A DNA stretch of 45,882 nucleotides, from the NCBI GenBank assembly GCA_017987575.1, contig JAGNTK010000007.1:1-45882 (forward strand), in the 5' to 3' direction. Positions 35,244 through 43,387 of the stretch are shown piece after piece. Below the pieces are notes generated by a model, which made no database searches, had not been told where the DNA came from, and was given only the letters and a program-made list of their open reading frames with translations. The stretch comes from Novosphingobium sp. (GTDB lineage Bacteria > Pseudomonadota > Alphaproteobacteria > Sphingomonadales > Sphingomonadaceae). Numbering within the stretch: the stretch's first letter is position 1; each line of letters starts with the position of its first letter. The position numbers and the translations under genes were made by a program.

Positions 35244-36313
35244 GCCAGCACCGCCAGCAGTCGCTCGATCACAGGGCGGGCGAGCGAGAGCCAGCCGAGG
35301 ATCGCTAGCGGAGCAAGGGCAATCCGCAGCGCTTGCGGAACCAGCCGCGCGAACAACGGTGAAGCAAGTCGGTTCAGCACAATGCCGAGCGACTGCCAGA
35401 TTGACCACAGCACATAATAGAATGAAATTTCATGCCACAGCCCGATCGCCAGCATCGCTGCCGCCAGCCCGGCCAGCGCTGAACGGGTCAGCGCCATCAC
35501 CGGGCGATAGACATAATCCTGCACCCAACTGGTCAGGCTGATGTGCCAGCGCTGCCAGAAATCGAGCAGATTGCGCGCGCGCCATGGCTGGTTGAAGTTC
35601 TCTTCCAGCCGGATCCCCATCATCGCTGCCAACCCCAGCGCGATCGCCGACATCCCGGCAAAGGTGAAGAACAGCGCGATCCAGTCGCACGCGGCCAGTG
35701 CCCAGTCCTGCAGAAACGGATTCGCGCCCTTCAACAAATCGCGCAGCCCGACACGGCTTTGCGTCAGCACCGCAGTGCCGATCACTTCCGCCGAGAACAG
35801 CCCCAGAAGCACGCGTTCAGCGCCCGAAAAGAACTGTTCGCGGTCCCACCGGCGGCGTGTGCACTGCCGCTCAAAGTTCTGGATCCGGTGGACCGGCCCG
35901 ACAAACAGTGCTGGCAGGAATAGCTGATAGCGCAGATTTGCAGCCACGCTTGGCGGGGCCAGTTTGCCCATCCACCAATCGCCGATCACGTGAATCTGCC
36001 GCAAGGTAAAGAACGCGCCGCCGATCCAGATCATCCCGGGAGTCAGCTGCGCCGCAACGAATGCAGTGAGCAGAACCAGCGTCCAAAGCGCGGCAAAAGC
36101 TTCCCGGCGGCGCAGTCGATCGGCCAGCCGCATCCCCAGCGGAGCCAGCACCGTGGCAGCCGCCATCCATCCCGCGCTGGGCGGTGAGATCAGCAGCAGC
36201 ACAGCCAGGCCCAGCCAGGCCACTGCATCGATCCCGCGCCCCCGGGGCGTCCACCAGACCAGCGGGATCGCTGCCAAGGCCGCCAGAATGATCAGCGTGG
36301 ACAAGGCAATCAT
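35240..36313 (-). CDS. MBOAT family O-acyltransferase (DltB/AlgI-like)
   Basis: From the ATG that overlaps the SGNH stop (36313) the protein has 357 residues with about nine to ten helices. Hallmarks are NFNQPWRARNLLDFWQRWHISLTSWVQDYVYRPV, the cytoplasmic-facing MBOAT signature, and AIGLWHEISFYYVLWSIWQSL with the invariant His294. MBOAT proteins of the DltB/AlgI/PatA group move an acyl group through the membrane from a cytoplasmic donor to a periplasmic partner. It is shorter at the N-terminus than AlgI (about 480-520) or DltB (about 400). Neighbours are a carrier-linked adenylating enzyme, an SGNH protein and a microprotein. This set strongly suggests a Dlt-like role. Confidence 0.85.
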   Translation of the reverse strand: MIALSTLIILAALAAIPLVWWTPRGRGIDAVAWLGLAVLLLISPPSAGWMAAATVLAPLGMRLADRLRRREAFAALWTLVLLTAFVAAQLTPGMIWIGGAFFTLRQIHVIGDWWMGKLAPPSVAANLRYQLFLPALFVGPVHRIQNFERQCTRRRWDREQFFSGAERVLLGLFSAEVIGTAVLTQSRVGLRDLLKGANPFLQDWALAACDWIALFFTFAGMSAIALGLAAMMGIRLEENFNQPWRARNLLDFWQRWHISLTSWVQDYVYRPVMALTRSALAGLAAAMLAIGLWHEISFYYVLWSIWQSLGIVLNRLASPLFARLVPQALRIALAPLAILGWLSLARPVIERLLAVLA

Positions 36314-37131
36314 TGCTGCTGCCCCAACCACTGGCGCAGCGCCGCGACGAACTGCGCGCGCCCTTGTCGGTTGAGGTGCGCGTGATCGGTGAAGACAGCA
36401 TCGCGCCACGGCCCCGCCGGTTCGAACAGCGCAACACCCAGCCGGGCAGCCAAAGCCTGTGCCTCGGCCCGCGCGGCCTCGGCCTGAACCGGATCCAACC
36501 AGCGCGCTGCTGCTGGCGCGCGCGGCGGCGCGATCAGCACGACTTTGGTCCCTTGCGCGCGCGCCCGTTCGGCCGCCCGGCGCAGGCGCGGTTCATCGCA
36601 GGGCGGATGGACAGTCAGCGGATAGGAGGCCTTGATCAGTGCCTGATCGATCACTTGCGGGCGATCAAGCCAGACCGGTTCACCCATCCCTTCGAGCGAG
36701 CGGCGCGCACCAAACAGGTGGCGCAACGCATCCACGGCGCTCAGCTGGGCTTGCTTCACTCGGTGCCGCAGGCCCGCCGCAGGGGCAGTACAGGCCGCGT
36801 GCCGGGGATCAATCGCCAGCCTGGTGACCAGCGCGTTTGCTTCCAATACAATCAGGCCTGGCCGTTCGGCCACCGCGCTATCGAGCAAGCCGAGCAGTTG
36901 CGCTTCGGCGGGCAAGGCTATCCCGATCCGCCAATGGCGGACTCCGGAGCCAAGCAAACCAAGCCCGCTTTCGGGCACGGCATAGGCGGTAAGTGAGGAA
37001 CCGATTACCGCCACATCGGCTCCGTGAAACCGCCCCTGCGGCTCTGGTGCAATGCGTGCCGCAACCAGCAAGGCCGCCAGCAAGGCGAGCGGCCCCAGCA
37101 GCCAGCCGCAGATCAGGCCAAACCGCGTCAT
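36310..37131 (-). CDS. Membrane-anchored SGNH/GDSL-type acyltransferase or hydrolase (DltD-like)
   Basis: The 273-residue protein has one N-terminal hydrophobic helix (about residues 5-26), so the rest is expected in the periplasm. Block I is VIGSSLTAYAV with Ser46 in the nucleophile position. Block V is FTDHAHLNRQGR with Asp249 and His252 as the DxxH pair, completing an SGNH-like triad. A conserved-looking middle segment is VVLIAPPRAPAAARWLDP. The family includes DltD, AlgX and PatB, which place acyl groups on envelope polymers. It overlaps both neighbours by 4 bases (the ligase-ACP gene before, the MBOAT gene after), supporting joint function. Hydrolase action cannot be excluded. Confidence 0.8.
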   Translation of the reverse strand: MTRFGLICGWLLGPLALLAALLVAARIAPEPQGRFHGADVAVIGSSLTAYAVPESGLGLLGSGVRHWRIGIALPAEAQLLGLLDSAVAERPGLIVLEANALVTRLAIDPRHAACTAPAAGLRHRVKQAQLSAVDALRHLFGARRSLEGMGEPVWLDRPQVIDQALIKASYPLTVHPPCDEPRLRRAAERARAQGTKVVLIAPPRAPAAARWLDPVQAEAARAEAQALAARLGVALFEPAGPWRDAVFTDHAHLNRQGRAQFVAALRQWLGQQQ

Positions 37132-38924
37132 GTTCGCAGCTGGCGGATCGCCTTCACCATATCGGCAACCGAAACGATCTGGGCGACCAGCGAGGCGGGG
37201 ATCGTCACGCCGAAGCGGTCTTCACTGGCCATCAAGAAATTAAGCTGGGAAAAGCTGTCCCAACCGGGCACCGATCCGGGCCGCGAATCGGCGTCGATCT
37301 GTGCCGGATCGACTCGGAAGATTTCCGCCGCAACGCCGATCACCGCCGCTTCAAGATCATCGTCCGCGCCGCCAGCTTGATCGACATGCTTGATCCCGAT
37401 TGCGGCCGCCAGTTGCTCGCGCAGCGCTGCGAGCCGGGCCTTCCCGCTATCGCCACGCGGAATCGCATCAAGCACAACAATCCGCTTGGGCACCTTTTGC
37501 CCTTCGAGACAGGCGCGGGCGTGGGCGGTCAACGCTTCCTCACCAAGCGGAGCGGTGCAGACCACCCCAGTTACCGGAATCTCGTCAAACAGTGTGTCTT
37601 CGATTCCCACCGTCACGCTTTCGCGCACCTGCGGATGGCGCAGCATTGCTTCATCGATTTCGTCCGGGCGGATCAGGAATCCGCCCATCATGATCACCGA
37701 TTTGATTCGGGCCAGAATCTCATAGCTGCCATCGCCGTGCCGCCGGGCCAGATCGCCAGTGTGCATCCAGCCATCAGCGGTAAAGCTGGCCGCAGTCCGC
37801 ACCGGGTCGCGCCAATAGCCGGGAAAGACGTTGGCCCCGCGCAATTGCAATTCGCCCTCAAGGCCGCCTGCCGCAGGATCGATCCGGGCCTCGCAATCGA
37901 CCGGTCGGCCGACACTGCCGCGCGCGCCCATTTCCGCCTGCGGTCCGGCATAGAGCGCGCTGGCGACAGTTTCGGTCAGGCCGTACTGATTGAACACCGG
38001 ACGGCCAAAGCGGCTTTCGAGCCGGTCCCAAAGTTCGACCGGCAGCTTGGCCGCGACCGAGAGCAGGGCGGTGCATTCCGGCGCGTCAAAGTAGTCATCG
38101 TGCGCGGCATAGGCATCGATCATCGCCCAGATCGTCGGCACGGTAATGACATGGCTGGCGCGCTGCTGGCGGACCCGTTCCAGCCATGGCTCGAGCCCGG
38201 CAATGGTAAAACCGCCCGAACGGATCACAGTGCAGCGATTGGCCAGTGCCAGAACTGGGCCCTGAATCATCCCGTCGGCATGGGCCAGAATCATGTCGTT
38301 GAAGATCCGGCTGTCCGGGCCATAGCCGAACAGGCGTGACAGCGTGGCGAGGTTGGCAAACAGGTTGCCGCGCGTAATCTGGACCCCGCTCGGGCTGGCG
38401 GTCGTGCCCGAGGTGAACAGGATATAGGCGAGGCCCGCAGGATCATCGGGCAAGCGCGGATCGCGTAGCGCGGGTCCAGGCAGGCCGGCGAGCGGGTCTG
38501 GCGCAGCGGCTTTGCCGAACCAGCCCTTGCGTGGGGGTTGTGTTGGGCTGGTCAGCTCCAGTCGGGCCACATGGGAATCCAGCCGGTCGGGGATGGTCCC
38601 CGCCAGCGAGACGAAGCCCATGGCCTCGACCGTCCCAGCGACAGCCAGTGCGCGCAAGTCTGGCGTGTCGCCAGTCATCAGGACCGGGATCACGCCATCG
38701 AGCAGGGCGGCGATGAAGCCTGTCGCGGCAACCAGATCATCGCCGCTTCGGATCAGAACCCGATCGCCTTCCGCCAGCCCCGCCGCATCGAACCATGCCA
38801 GCCAGCGCCGAACCGCGCGCTGAAGCCCGGCGAAATCGACCGCCGTTTCTGGCAGCGCCAAGAATTCCGCCTTGCCGCCAGCAAGCACCTGATCCCAAAG
38901 CTTGCGGGTGGACAGCGCGGTCAT
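37128..38924 (-). CDS. Adenylation domain fused to a C-terminal acyl carrier domain (DltA-DltC-like)
   Basis: The 598-residue protein has an ANL adenylating domain (about residues 1-500) and a carrier domain (about 515-598). ANL motifs are FTSGTTASPSGVQITRGNL, YGLTETVASALYAG, GWMHTGDLARRHGDG and PRGDSGKARLAALREQL with the late catalytic lysine. The usual lysine of the ATP loop (TSGTTGxPKG) is replaced by serine. The carrier domain has VPGWDSFSQLNFLMASEDRFGV, with the serine of DSF as the phosphopantetheine site. It would activate an acid with ATP and load it on its own carrier arm for the MBOAT. In Gram-positive dlt loci these are two proteins, DltA and DltC. The substrate acid is unknown. 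Confidence 0.82.
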   Translation of the reverse strand: MTALSTRKLWDQVLAGGKAEFLALPETAVDFAGLQRAVRRWLAWFDAAGLAEGDRVLIRSGDDLVAATGFIAALLDGVIPVLMTGDTPDLRALAVAGTVEAMGFVSLAGTIPDRLDSHVARLELTSPTQPPRKGWFGKAAAPDPLAGLPGPALRDPRLPDDPAGLAYILFTSGTTASPSGVQITRGNLFANLATLSRLFGYGPDSRIFNDMILAHADGMIQGPVLALANRCTVIRSGGFTIAGLEPWLERVRQQRASHVITVPTIWAMIDAYAAHDDYFDAPECTALLSVAAKLPVELWDRLESRFGRPVFNQYGLTETVASALYAGPQAEMGARGSVGRPVDCEARIDPAAGGLEGELQLRGANVFPGYWRDPVRTAASFTADGWMHTGDLARRHGDGSYEILARIKSVIMMGGFLIRPDEIDEAMLRHPQVRESVTVGIEDTLFDEIPVTGVVCTAPLGEEALTAHARACLEGQKVPKRIVVLDAIPRGDSGKARLAALREQLAAAIGIKHVDQAGGADDDLEAAVIGVAAEIFRVDPAQIDADSRPGSVPGWDSFSQLNFLMASEDRFGVTIPASLVAQIVSVADMVKAIRQLRT

Positions 38925-39568
38925 TCGCCGTCCTCGACATTGAGCGACGACACGCGTGGATTGAAGCGGCGCTCCACCGCCGGATTGCCGATCACCAGCA
39001 CTCCGTCCGGCACGTGCTTGCGCACCACGGCGCCCGCTGAAACGATCGCCCCGGCTCCGATCCGGACATTGGGCAGGATAACGCAGCCCGCGCCGATCAC
39101 GCTGCCCGCGCCGACATGGATGTTCCCCGCGAGCGTTGCCCCCGGCCCGACGCTGACAAGATCGCCCAGCACGGTATGATGGCCGAGCGAGGCCGAACGG
39201 TTGACCAGCACACCTTCGCCCAGCATCGTCATGGCCCCGATCACCACCCCGGCATTGATAAAGCTGCCCGCCCCGATCCGGATCGAACGCGGCAGCACGG
39301 CACTGGGATCGATCAAGGGCTCGGCCTTGGTCAGACCCAGCGAGATCCCCAGTTCCAGCAATTCCGCACGGCGCATCGGTGCGAAAGCCGGGGCCAGGAA
39401 CGTTGCACCGGGAGGCGGGTCGAAGTCGGCCAGATCGACCAACCGGCTTCGGTCCAGCAGGCGCGGCACGCCGCTGACGCTGACCGCCGCGGCCACAGCT
39501 ATGCCGCGCCGGGCCAGCGTCTCCTCAAAGTCGACAACCAGCGGTGAACGTGCCCCAATCAGAATCAT
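38921..39568 (-). CDS. NeuD/PglD-like sugar O- or N-acyltransferase (left-handed beta helix)
   Basis: The 215-residue protein has a short N-terminal Rossmann-like part (MILIGARSPLVVDFEETLARRGI) followed from about residue 85 by hexapeptide repeats (IRIGAGSFINAGVVIGAMTMLGEGVLVN and more) that form a left-handed beta helix. The active-site histidine lies in SASLGHHTVLGD. NeuD and PglD transfer an acetyl group from acetyl-CoA to sialic acid or bacillosamine precursors in the cytoplasm. It is the first gene of the six-gene operon and overlaps the ligase-carrier gene by 4 bases. It could acetylate the glycan precursor that the MBOAT machine later decorates, or an alternative acyl donor step. Family sure; substrate open. 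The ATG follows TAAGG. Confidence 0.8.
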   Translation of the reverse strand: MILIGARSPLVVDFEETLARRGIAVAAAVSVSGVPRLLDRSRLVDLADFDPPPGATFLAPAFAPMRRAELLELGISLGLTKAEPLIDPSAVLPRSIRIGAGSFINAGVVIGAMTMLGEGVLVNRSASLGHHTVLGDLVSVGPGATLAGNIHVGAGSVIGAGCVILPNVRIGAGAIVSAGAVVRKHVPDGVLVIGNPAVERRFNPRVSSLNVEDGE

Positions 39569-39664
39569 CGCGGCCTTAGCTGCGATATTTGGACCCTAAC
39601 CGCAAAGCCAGCGGGCGGCACAATCCCCGGCCTTTACGCAAGTGCTTGAACGTCAGACGCTTTC

Positions 39665-41536
39665 CTAACGCATTAGCGCCGCAGCGATCAGGGCGGGCAC
39701 CGCCGGGTCCTCGATCGTTGGCGGAATGCCATAGTCTTCGCCGTTGACGATCTTGCGCAGCAGATTGCGCAGGATCTTGCCAGAGCGGGTCTTGGGCAGC
39801 GACGGCACGATATAGGCGGTTTTGAGCGCCGCGACGGCACCGAGTTCGGCCCGCACCGCGGCGAGCACCCGCGCCGCCATTCCGGCATCGCCTTCAAACC
39901 CGGCGCGCGGGACCACGAAGGCGATCGGGATCATCCCTTTGATCGCATCATCCGCGCCAATCACTGCGCATTCGGCCACCCCGTCCTGACTGGCGACAAT
40001 CTGTTCCATCTGGCCAGTCGACAACCGGTGTCCGGCGACATTGATGATGTCATCGGTCCGACCCATGATGTGCAGAAAGCCTTCATCATCGAAATGCCCG
40101 GCATCACCGGTTTCGTACCAGCCGGGGAACGTGGCGAAGTTCTTGGCGAAGCCTGCGGGGTTGTTCCACAGGCTGCGGAACGCGCCGGGGGCGAGCGGCT
40201 GTTTGATCGCGACTGCCCCGCTTTGTCCGGCGGGCAGCGGCTGGCCCTCTTCGCTCAGGATCGCGAATTCATAGCCCGGAACAGGAAAGCCCGCGCTGCC
40301 GCGTTTGCGGCGCAAGTCATCCAGCGCAAAACAGCTAGCGACCCCCGGCCAGCCCAGTTCAGTCTGCCACCAATGGTCGATCACCGGCAGGCCGCTGTGC
40401 TGTTCCAGCCAGGCAATCGTATCGGGATCGGCGCGTTCGCCGGCAAGGAAGATCACCCGGCAGTCTCCGGTGCCGATCTGCTTCAACAGCAGCGCATCGG
40501 GGTCTTCCTTGCGGATCGCGCGGATTGCAGTGGGAGCTGTGAAGAAGCTTTTGACGCCGTGCCGGTTTATCACCCGCCAGAAAGTGCCGGGATCAGGCGT
40601 GCCGACCGGCTTGCCTTCGAACAGCACCGTCGTCGCACCAGCCAGCAGCGGTCCATAGACGATATAGCTGTGGCCCACGACCCAGCCGACATCGCTCGCC
40701 GCCCAGAACGGATCTCCCGCGCCGATCCCGTAGATATGCTCCATCGACCAAGCCAGCGCGACCGCGTGCCCGCCGTTTTCGCGGACCACGCCCTTGGGCG
40801 TGCCGGTGGTGCCAGAGGTGTAGAGGATATAGAGCGGGTCATCGGCGGCCAGATCAGCGTAGGGCGGCACCGGATCGGCGGCGACCGCGCCCAGCAGTTC
40901 AGCCCAATCGTGGCCAGTTCCTGTGGCCAGATCGGCGCGCAAGCGTTCCCGCTGGAGCAGCACAACCGCATCGACCCGGTGCGCGGCGAGAGTCAGCGCT
41001 TCATCGACCATCGGTTGATAGGCAATCGTGCGCGCACCTTCGATCCCGCAGCTGGCGGTCAGCAGGACTTTGGGGGTGGCGTCGTCGATCCGCTTGGCCA
41101 GTTCTAGCGGCGCAAACCCGCCAAACACCACCGAATGCACTGCACCCAGCCGGGCACAGGCGAGCATGGCAAAAACCGTTTCAGGGATCATCGGCATATA
41201 GATGATCACCCGGTCACCCTTGGTCACGCCCAAGCGCGCGAGCATCGCCGCGACCCGGCCGACTTCTTCGGTCAGCTCGGCATAGGAATAGCGCCGGACC
41301 GTATCGGTTACCGGGCTGTCATAGGCCAGCGCGAGCGCATCGCCGTGTCCAGCCGCGACATGCCGATCAAGGCAGTTGTAAGCGGTGTTGAGTCGGCCGC
41401 CAGGGAACCAGCCTTGCGCATCGTCATAGGCTGACGTGGGCGGGACGATCCAGTCAATCGCCGCCGCAGCGCGCGACCAGAAGCCTTCGCGATCTTCGAT
41501 GCTGTCCCGCCAGGCGGCCTGATAGGCTTCGCTCAT
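39665..41536 (-). CDS. prpE: Propionyl-CoA synthetase
   Basis: The 623-residue protein matches PrpE in length and pattern. It converts propionate, ATP and CoA to propionyl-CoA through a propionyl-adenylate. Motifs are SRAAAAIDW near the N-terminus, YILYTSGTTGTPKGVVRENGGHAVAL, WWQTELGWPGVAS, WYETGDAGHFDDEGFLHIMGRTDD and the C-terminal TRSGKILRNLLRKI with the acylatable lysine. The VRENGGHAVAL segment distinguishes PrpE from acetyl-CoA synthetase. The start follows GGAAGGGGTAAGGG. It lies downstream of the MHS transporter and porin on the same strand. A close acetate or acrylate ligase remains possible. No prpBCD genes are in the window. Confidence 0.87.
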   Translation of the reverse strand: MSEAYQAAWRDSIEDREGFWSRAAAAIDWIVPPTSAYDDAQGWFPGGRLNTAYNCLDRHVAAGHGDALALAYDSPVTDTVRRYSYAELTEEVGRVAAMLARLGVTKGDRVIIYMPMIPETVFAMLACARLGAVHSVVFGGFAPLELAKRIDDATPKVLLTASCGIEGARTIAYQPMVDEALTLAAHRVDAVVLLQRERLRADLATGTGHDWAELLGAVAADPVPPYADLAADDPLYILYTSGTTGTPKGVVRENGGHAVALAWSMEHIYGIGAGDPFWAASDVGWVVGHSYIVYGPLLAGATTVLFEGKPVGTPDPGTFWRVINRHGVKSFFTAPTAIRAIRKEDPDALLLKQIGTGDCRVIFLAGERADPDTIAWLEQHSGLPVIDHWWQTELGWPGVASCFALDDLRRKRGSAGFPVPGYEFAILSEEGQPLPAGQSGAVAIKQPLAPGAFRSLWNNPAGFAKNFATFPGWYETGDAGHFDDEGFLHIMGRTDDIINVAGHRLSTGQMEQIVASQDGVAECAVIGADDAIKGMIPIAFVVPRAGFEGDAGMAARVLAAVRAELGAVAALKTAYIVPSLPKTRSGKILRNLLRKIVNGEDYGIPPTIEDPAVPALIAAALMR

Positions 41537-41576
41537 CCCTTACCCCTTCCTGAAATTCCCGTCTGCCCAAACGGTT

Positions 41577-41612
41577 TGCGCCGCGCCCTGATCGAGATCA
41601 AGACGCGGCGCA
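41577..41612 (-). terminator. Stem-loop between the MHS transporter and prpE
   Basis: TGCGCCGCG (41577-41585) and CGCGGCGCA (41604-41612) form a perfect 9-bp stem, with an inner TGATC-GA-GATCA hairpin. It lies directly after the transporter stop. No long U-run follows on the minus strand, so it may be a partial terminator or a transcript-stabilising element that lowers prpE expression. Confidence 0.5.
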
Positions 41613-41631
41613 CTCCTGGGTAGGTTTTAGA

Positions 41632-43365
41632 TCAATCGTCGATGCTGCGCTGGAAAGTTTCCGGCAGGAACAGCAGGCCGATCACCACCGTGACCGCGGC
41701 GATAATTACCGGGTACCACAGTCCGTAGTAGATATCGCCCTTGGCCGCGACCATCGCAAAGGCGGTGGTTGGCAGGAACCCGCCGAACCAGCCGTTGGCA
41801 ATATGGTAAGGCAGCGACATCGAGGTGTAGCGGATCCGGCTGGGGAACAGTTCCACCAGCATTGCCGCAATCGGGCCATAGACCATGGTCACCAGCAGCA
41901 CGAGATAGAACAGGATCGCTACCGCCAGCGGCTTGTTGATCTGGGCCTTATCGGCAAAGAACACCAGCTTGGCGGCCTTTGGATCCTTGGCTGCAGCCGG
42001 GTTTTCCTTGATCGGATAGCCAGCATCCTTGAGCGCGGTGGTCATCGCGCCGCCGAATGCCTTGATCGCAGCATCGCGGTCCTTGCCGGTTACAGTTGCC
42101 GGATTGGGAACCTCGATCACCTTGTCACCGATGTTGACGGTTGCCACGGTGCCTGCAGGAGCCTCGTTGTTGACGTAGTTGAGGCCATTGCGGGCGAAGT
42201 AGGCCTTGGCGATATCGCAGCTTGAGCTATCGAACTTGTTCTTGCCAATCGGGTCGAACTGGAACGAGCATTCGCCGGGGGCTGCGGTAACCGAAACCGG
42301 GCTGGATTCGGTCGCGGCGTTAAGCGCTGGGTTGGTCGCCTCTGACAGTGCGTGGAATGCCGGGAAGTAAGTCACCGCAGCCAGCGCGCAACCGCCCAAG
42401 ATGATGAACTTGCGTCCAATCTTGTCTGACAGCCAGCCCCAGAAAACGAAGAATGGGGTGCCCATCAGGAGTGCAATTGCAACCAGAATGTTGGTGGTGG
42501 CACCATCGACCTTCATGGTTTTTTCGAGGAAGAACTGAGCATAGAACTGCCCGCCGTACCATACCACGGCTTGGCCCATGCCAGCACCAAACAGGCAGAT
42601 CAGCACGAACTTGAGGTTGCTCCAACGGCCGAAAGCTTCGGTCAGCGGAGCCTTCGAAGTGGTGCCTTCGTCTTTCATCTTCTGATAGACCGGGCTTTCA
42701 TTCAGCTGCATGCGGATCCACATCGAAACGGCCAGCAGCACGATCGAGATCAGGAATGGCAGACGCCAGCCCCAGGCAGCAAACGCCTCCTCACCCAGCC
42801 AGGTGCGGAACCCAAGCACCACCAGCAGCGCCGCGAACAGGCCGAAGGTGGCCGTGATCTGGATGAAGCTGGTATAGAGCCCGCGTTTGTTGTTGGGGGC
42901 GTGTTCGGCCACATAGGTCGCCGCACCACCATACTCACCGCCCAGCGCCAGACCTTGCAGGATTCGCAGCAAGACCAGGATGATCGGAGAGGCGATGCCC
43001 ATGGTTTCATAGCCGGGCAGCAAACCGACCACGAAGGTCGACAGACCCATGATCCCCATGGTCACCAGGAACGTGTTCTTGCGTCCGACCAGATCGCCGA
43101 TCCGGCCGAAAAAGATCGCGCCGAACGGTCGCACCGCGAAACCGGCGGCAAAGGCCCCCAGCGCCAGGATGAAGCCGGTCGTTTCGTTGACGCCCGCGAA
43201 GAACACCTTCGAAATGAAGGTGGCCAGCAGACCGTAAAGGTAGAAATCGTACCATTCAAACACCGTGCCGAGCGAGCTGGCGGTAATCACCAGTCGTTCA
43301 TCGTGGGTCGGCTTATGGTGTTTTGGTAAGGCGGCTACGTCAGCCGCCGTTTCATGAAAATCCAT
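41632..43365 (-). CDS. MFS transporter, metabolite:proton symporter type, with large loop insertion
   Basis: The 577-residue protein has the MHS-type opening VITASSLGTVFEWYDFYLYGLLA and the loop motif RPFGAIFFGRIGDLVGRKNTFL, then GLALGGEYGGAATYVAEHAP. These are typical of ProP/KgtP/ShiA-like symporters for carboxylates and related small molecules. Between the halves of the second domain, about residues 341-476 form a hydrophilic insertion of about 135 residues. It has two cysteines (about 366 and 383) and AT-rich-free, Lys/Ala-rich sequence, not seen in standard 430-residue members. The insertion is predicted to lie outside the membrane, probably periplasmic. The neighbours, a DcaP porin and PrpE, suggest uptake of a short carboxylate. 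GGGAGAGGG precedes the start. Confidence 0.85.
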   Translation of the reverse strand: MDFHETAADVAALPKHHKPTHDERLVITASSLGTVFEWYDFYLYGLLATFISKVFFAGVNETTGFILALGAFAAGFAVRPFGAIFFGRIGDLVGRKNTFLVTMGIMGLSTFVVGLLPGYETMGIASPIILVLLRILQGLALGGEYGGAATYVAEHAPNNKRGLYTSFIQITATFGLFAALLVVLGFRTWLGEEAFAAWGWRLPFLISIVLLAVSMWIRMQLNESPVYQKMKDEGTTSKAPLTEAFGRWSNLKFVLICLFGAGMGQAVVWYGGQFYAQFFLEKTMKVDGATTNILVAIALLMGTPFFVFWGWLSDKIGRKFIILGGCALAAVTYFPAFHALSEATNPALNAATESSPVSVTAAPGECSFQFDPIGKNKFDSSSCDIAKAYFARNGLNYVNNEAPAGTVATVNIGDKVIEVPNPATVTGKDRDAAIKAFGGAMTTALKDAGYPIKENPAAAKDPKAAKLVFFADKAQINKPLAVAILFYLVLLVTMVYGPIAAMLVELFPSRIRYTSMSLPYHIANGWFGGFLPTTAFAMVAAKGDIYYGLWYPVIIAAVTVVIGLLFLPETFQRSIDD

Positions 43366-43387
43366 CGTCCCTCTCCCTTATGATCTC

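Noticed and set aside
36313..36409. Longer N-terminus for the MBOAT protein
   Set aside because: It overlaps the SGNH gene out of frame with Arg/Ala-rich sequence. The ATGA-overlap start at 36313 opens directly with a membrane helix.
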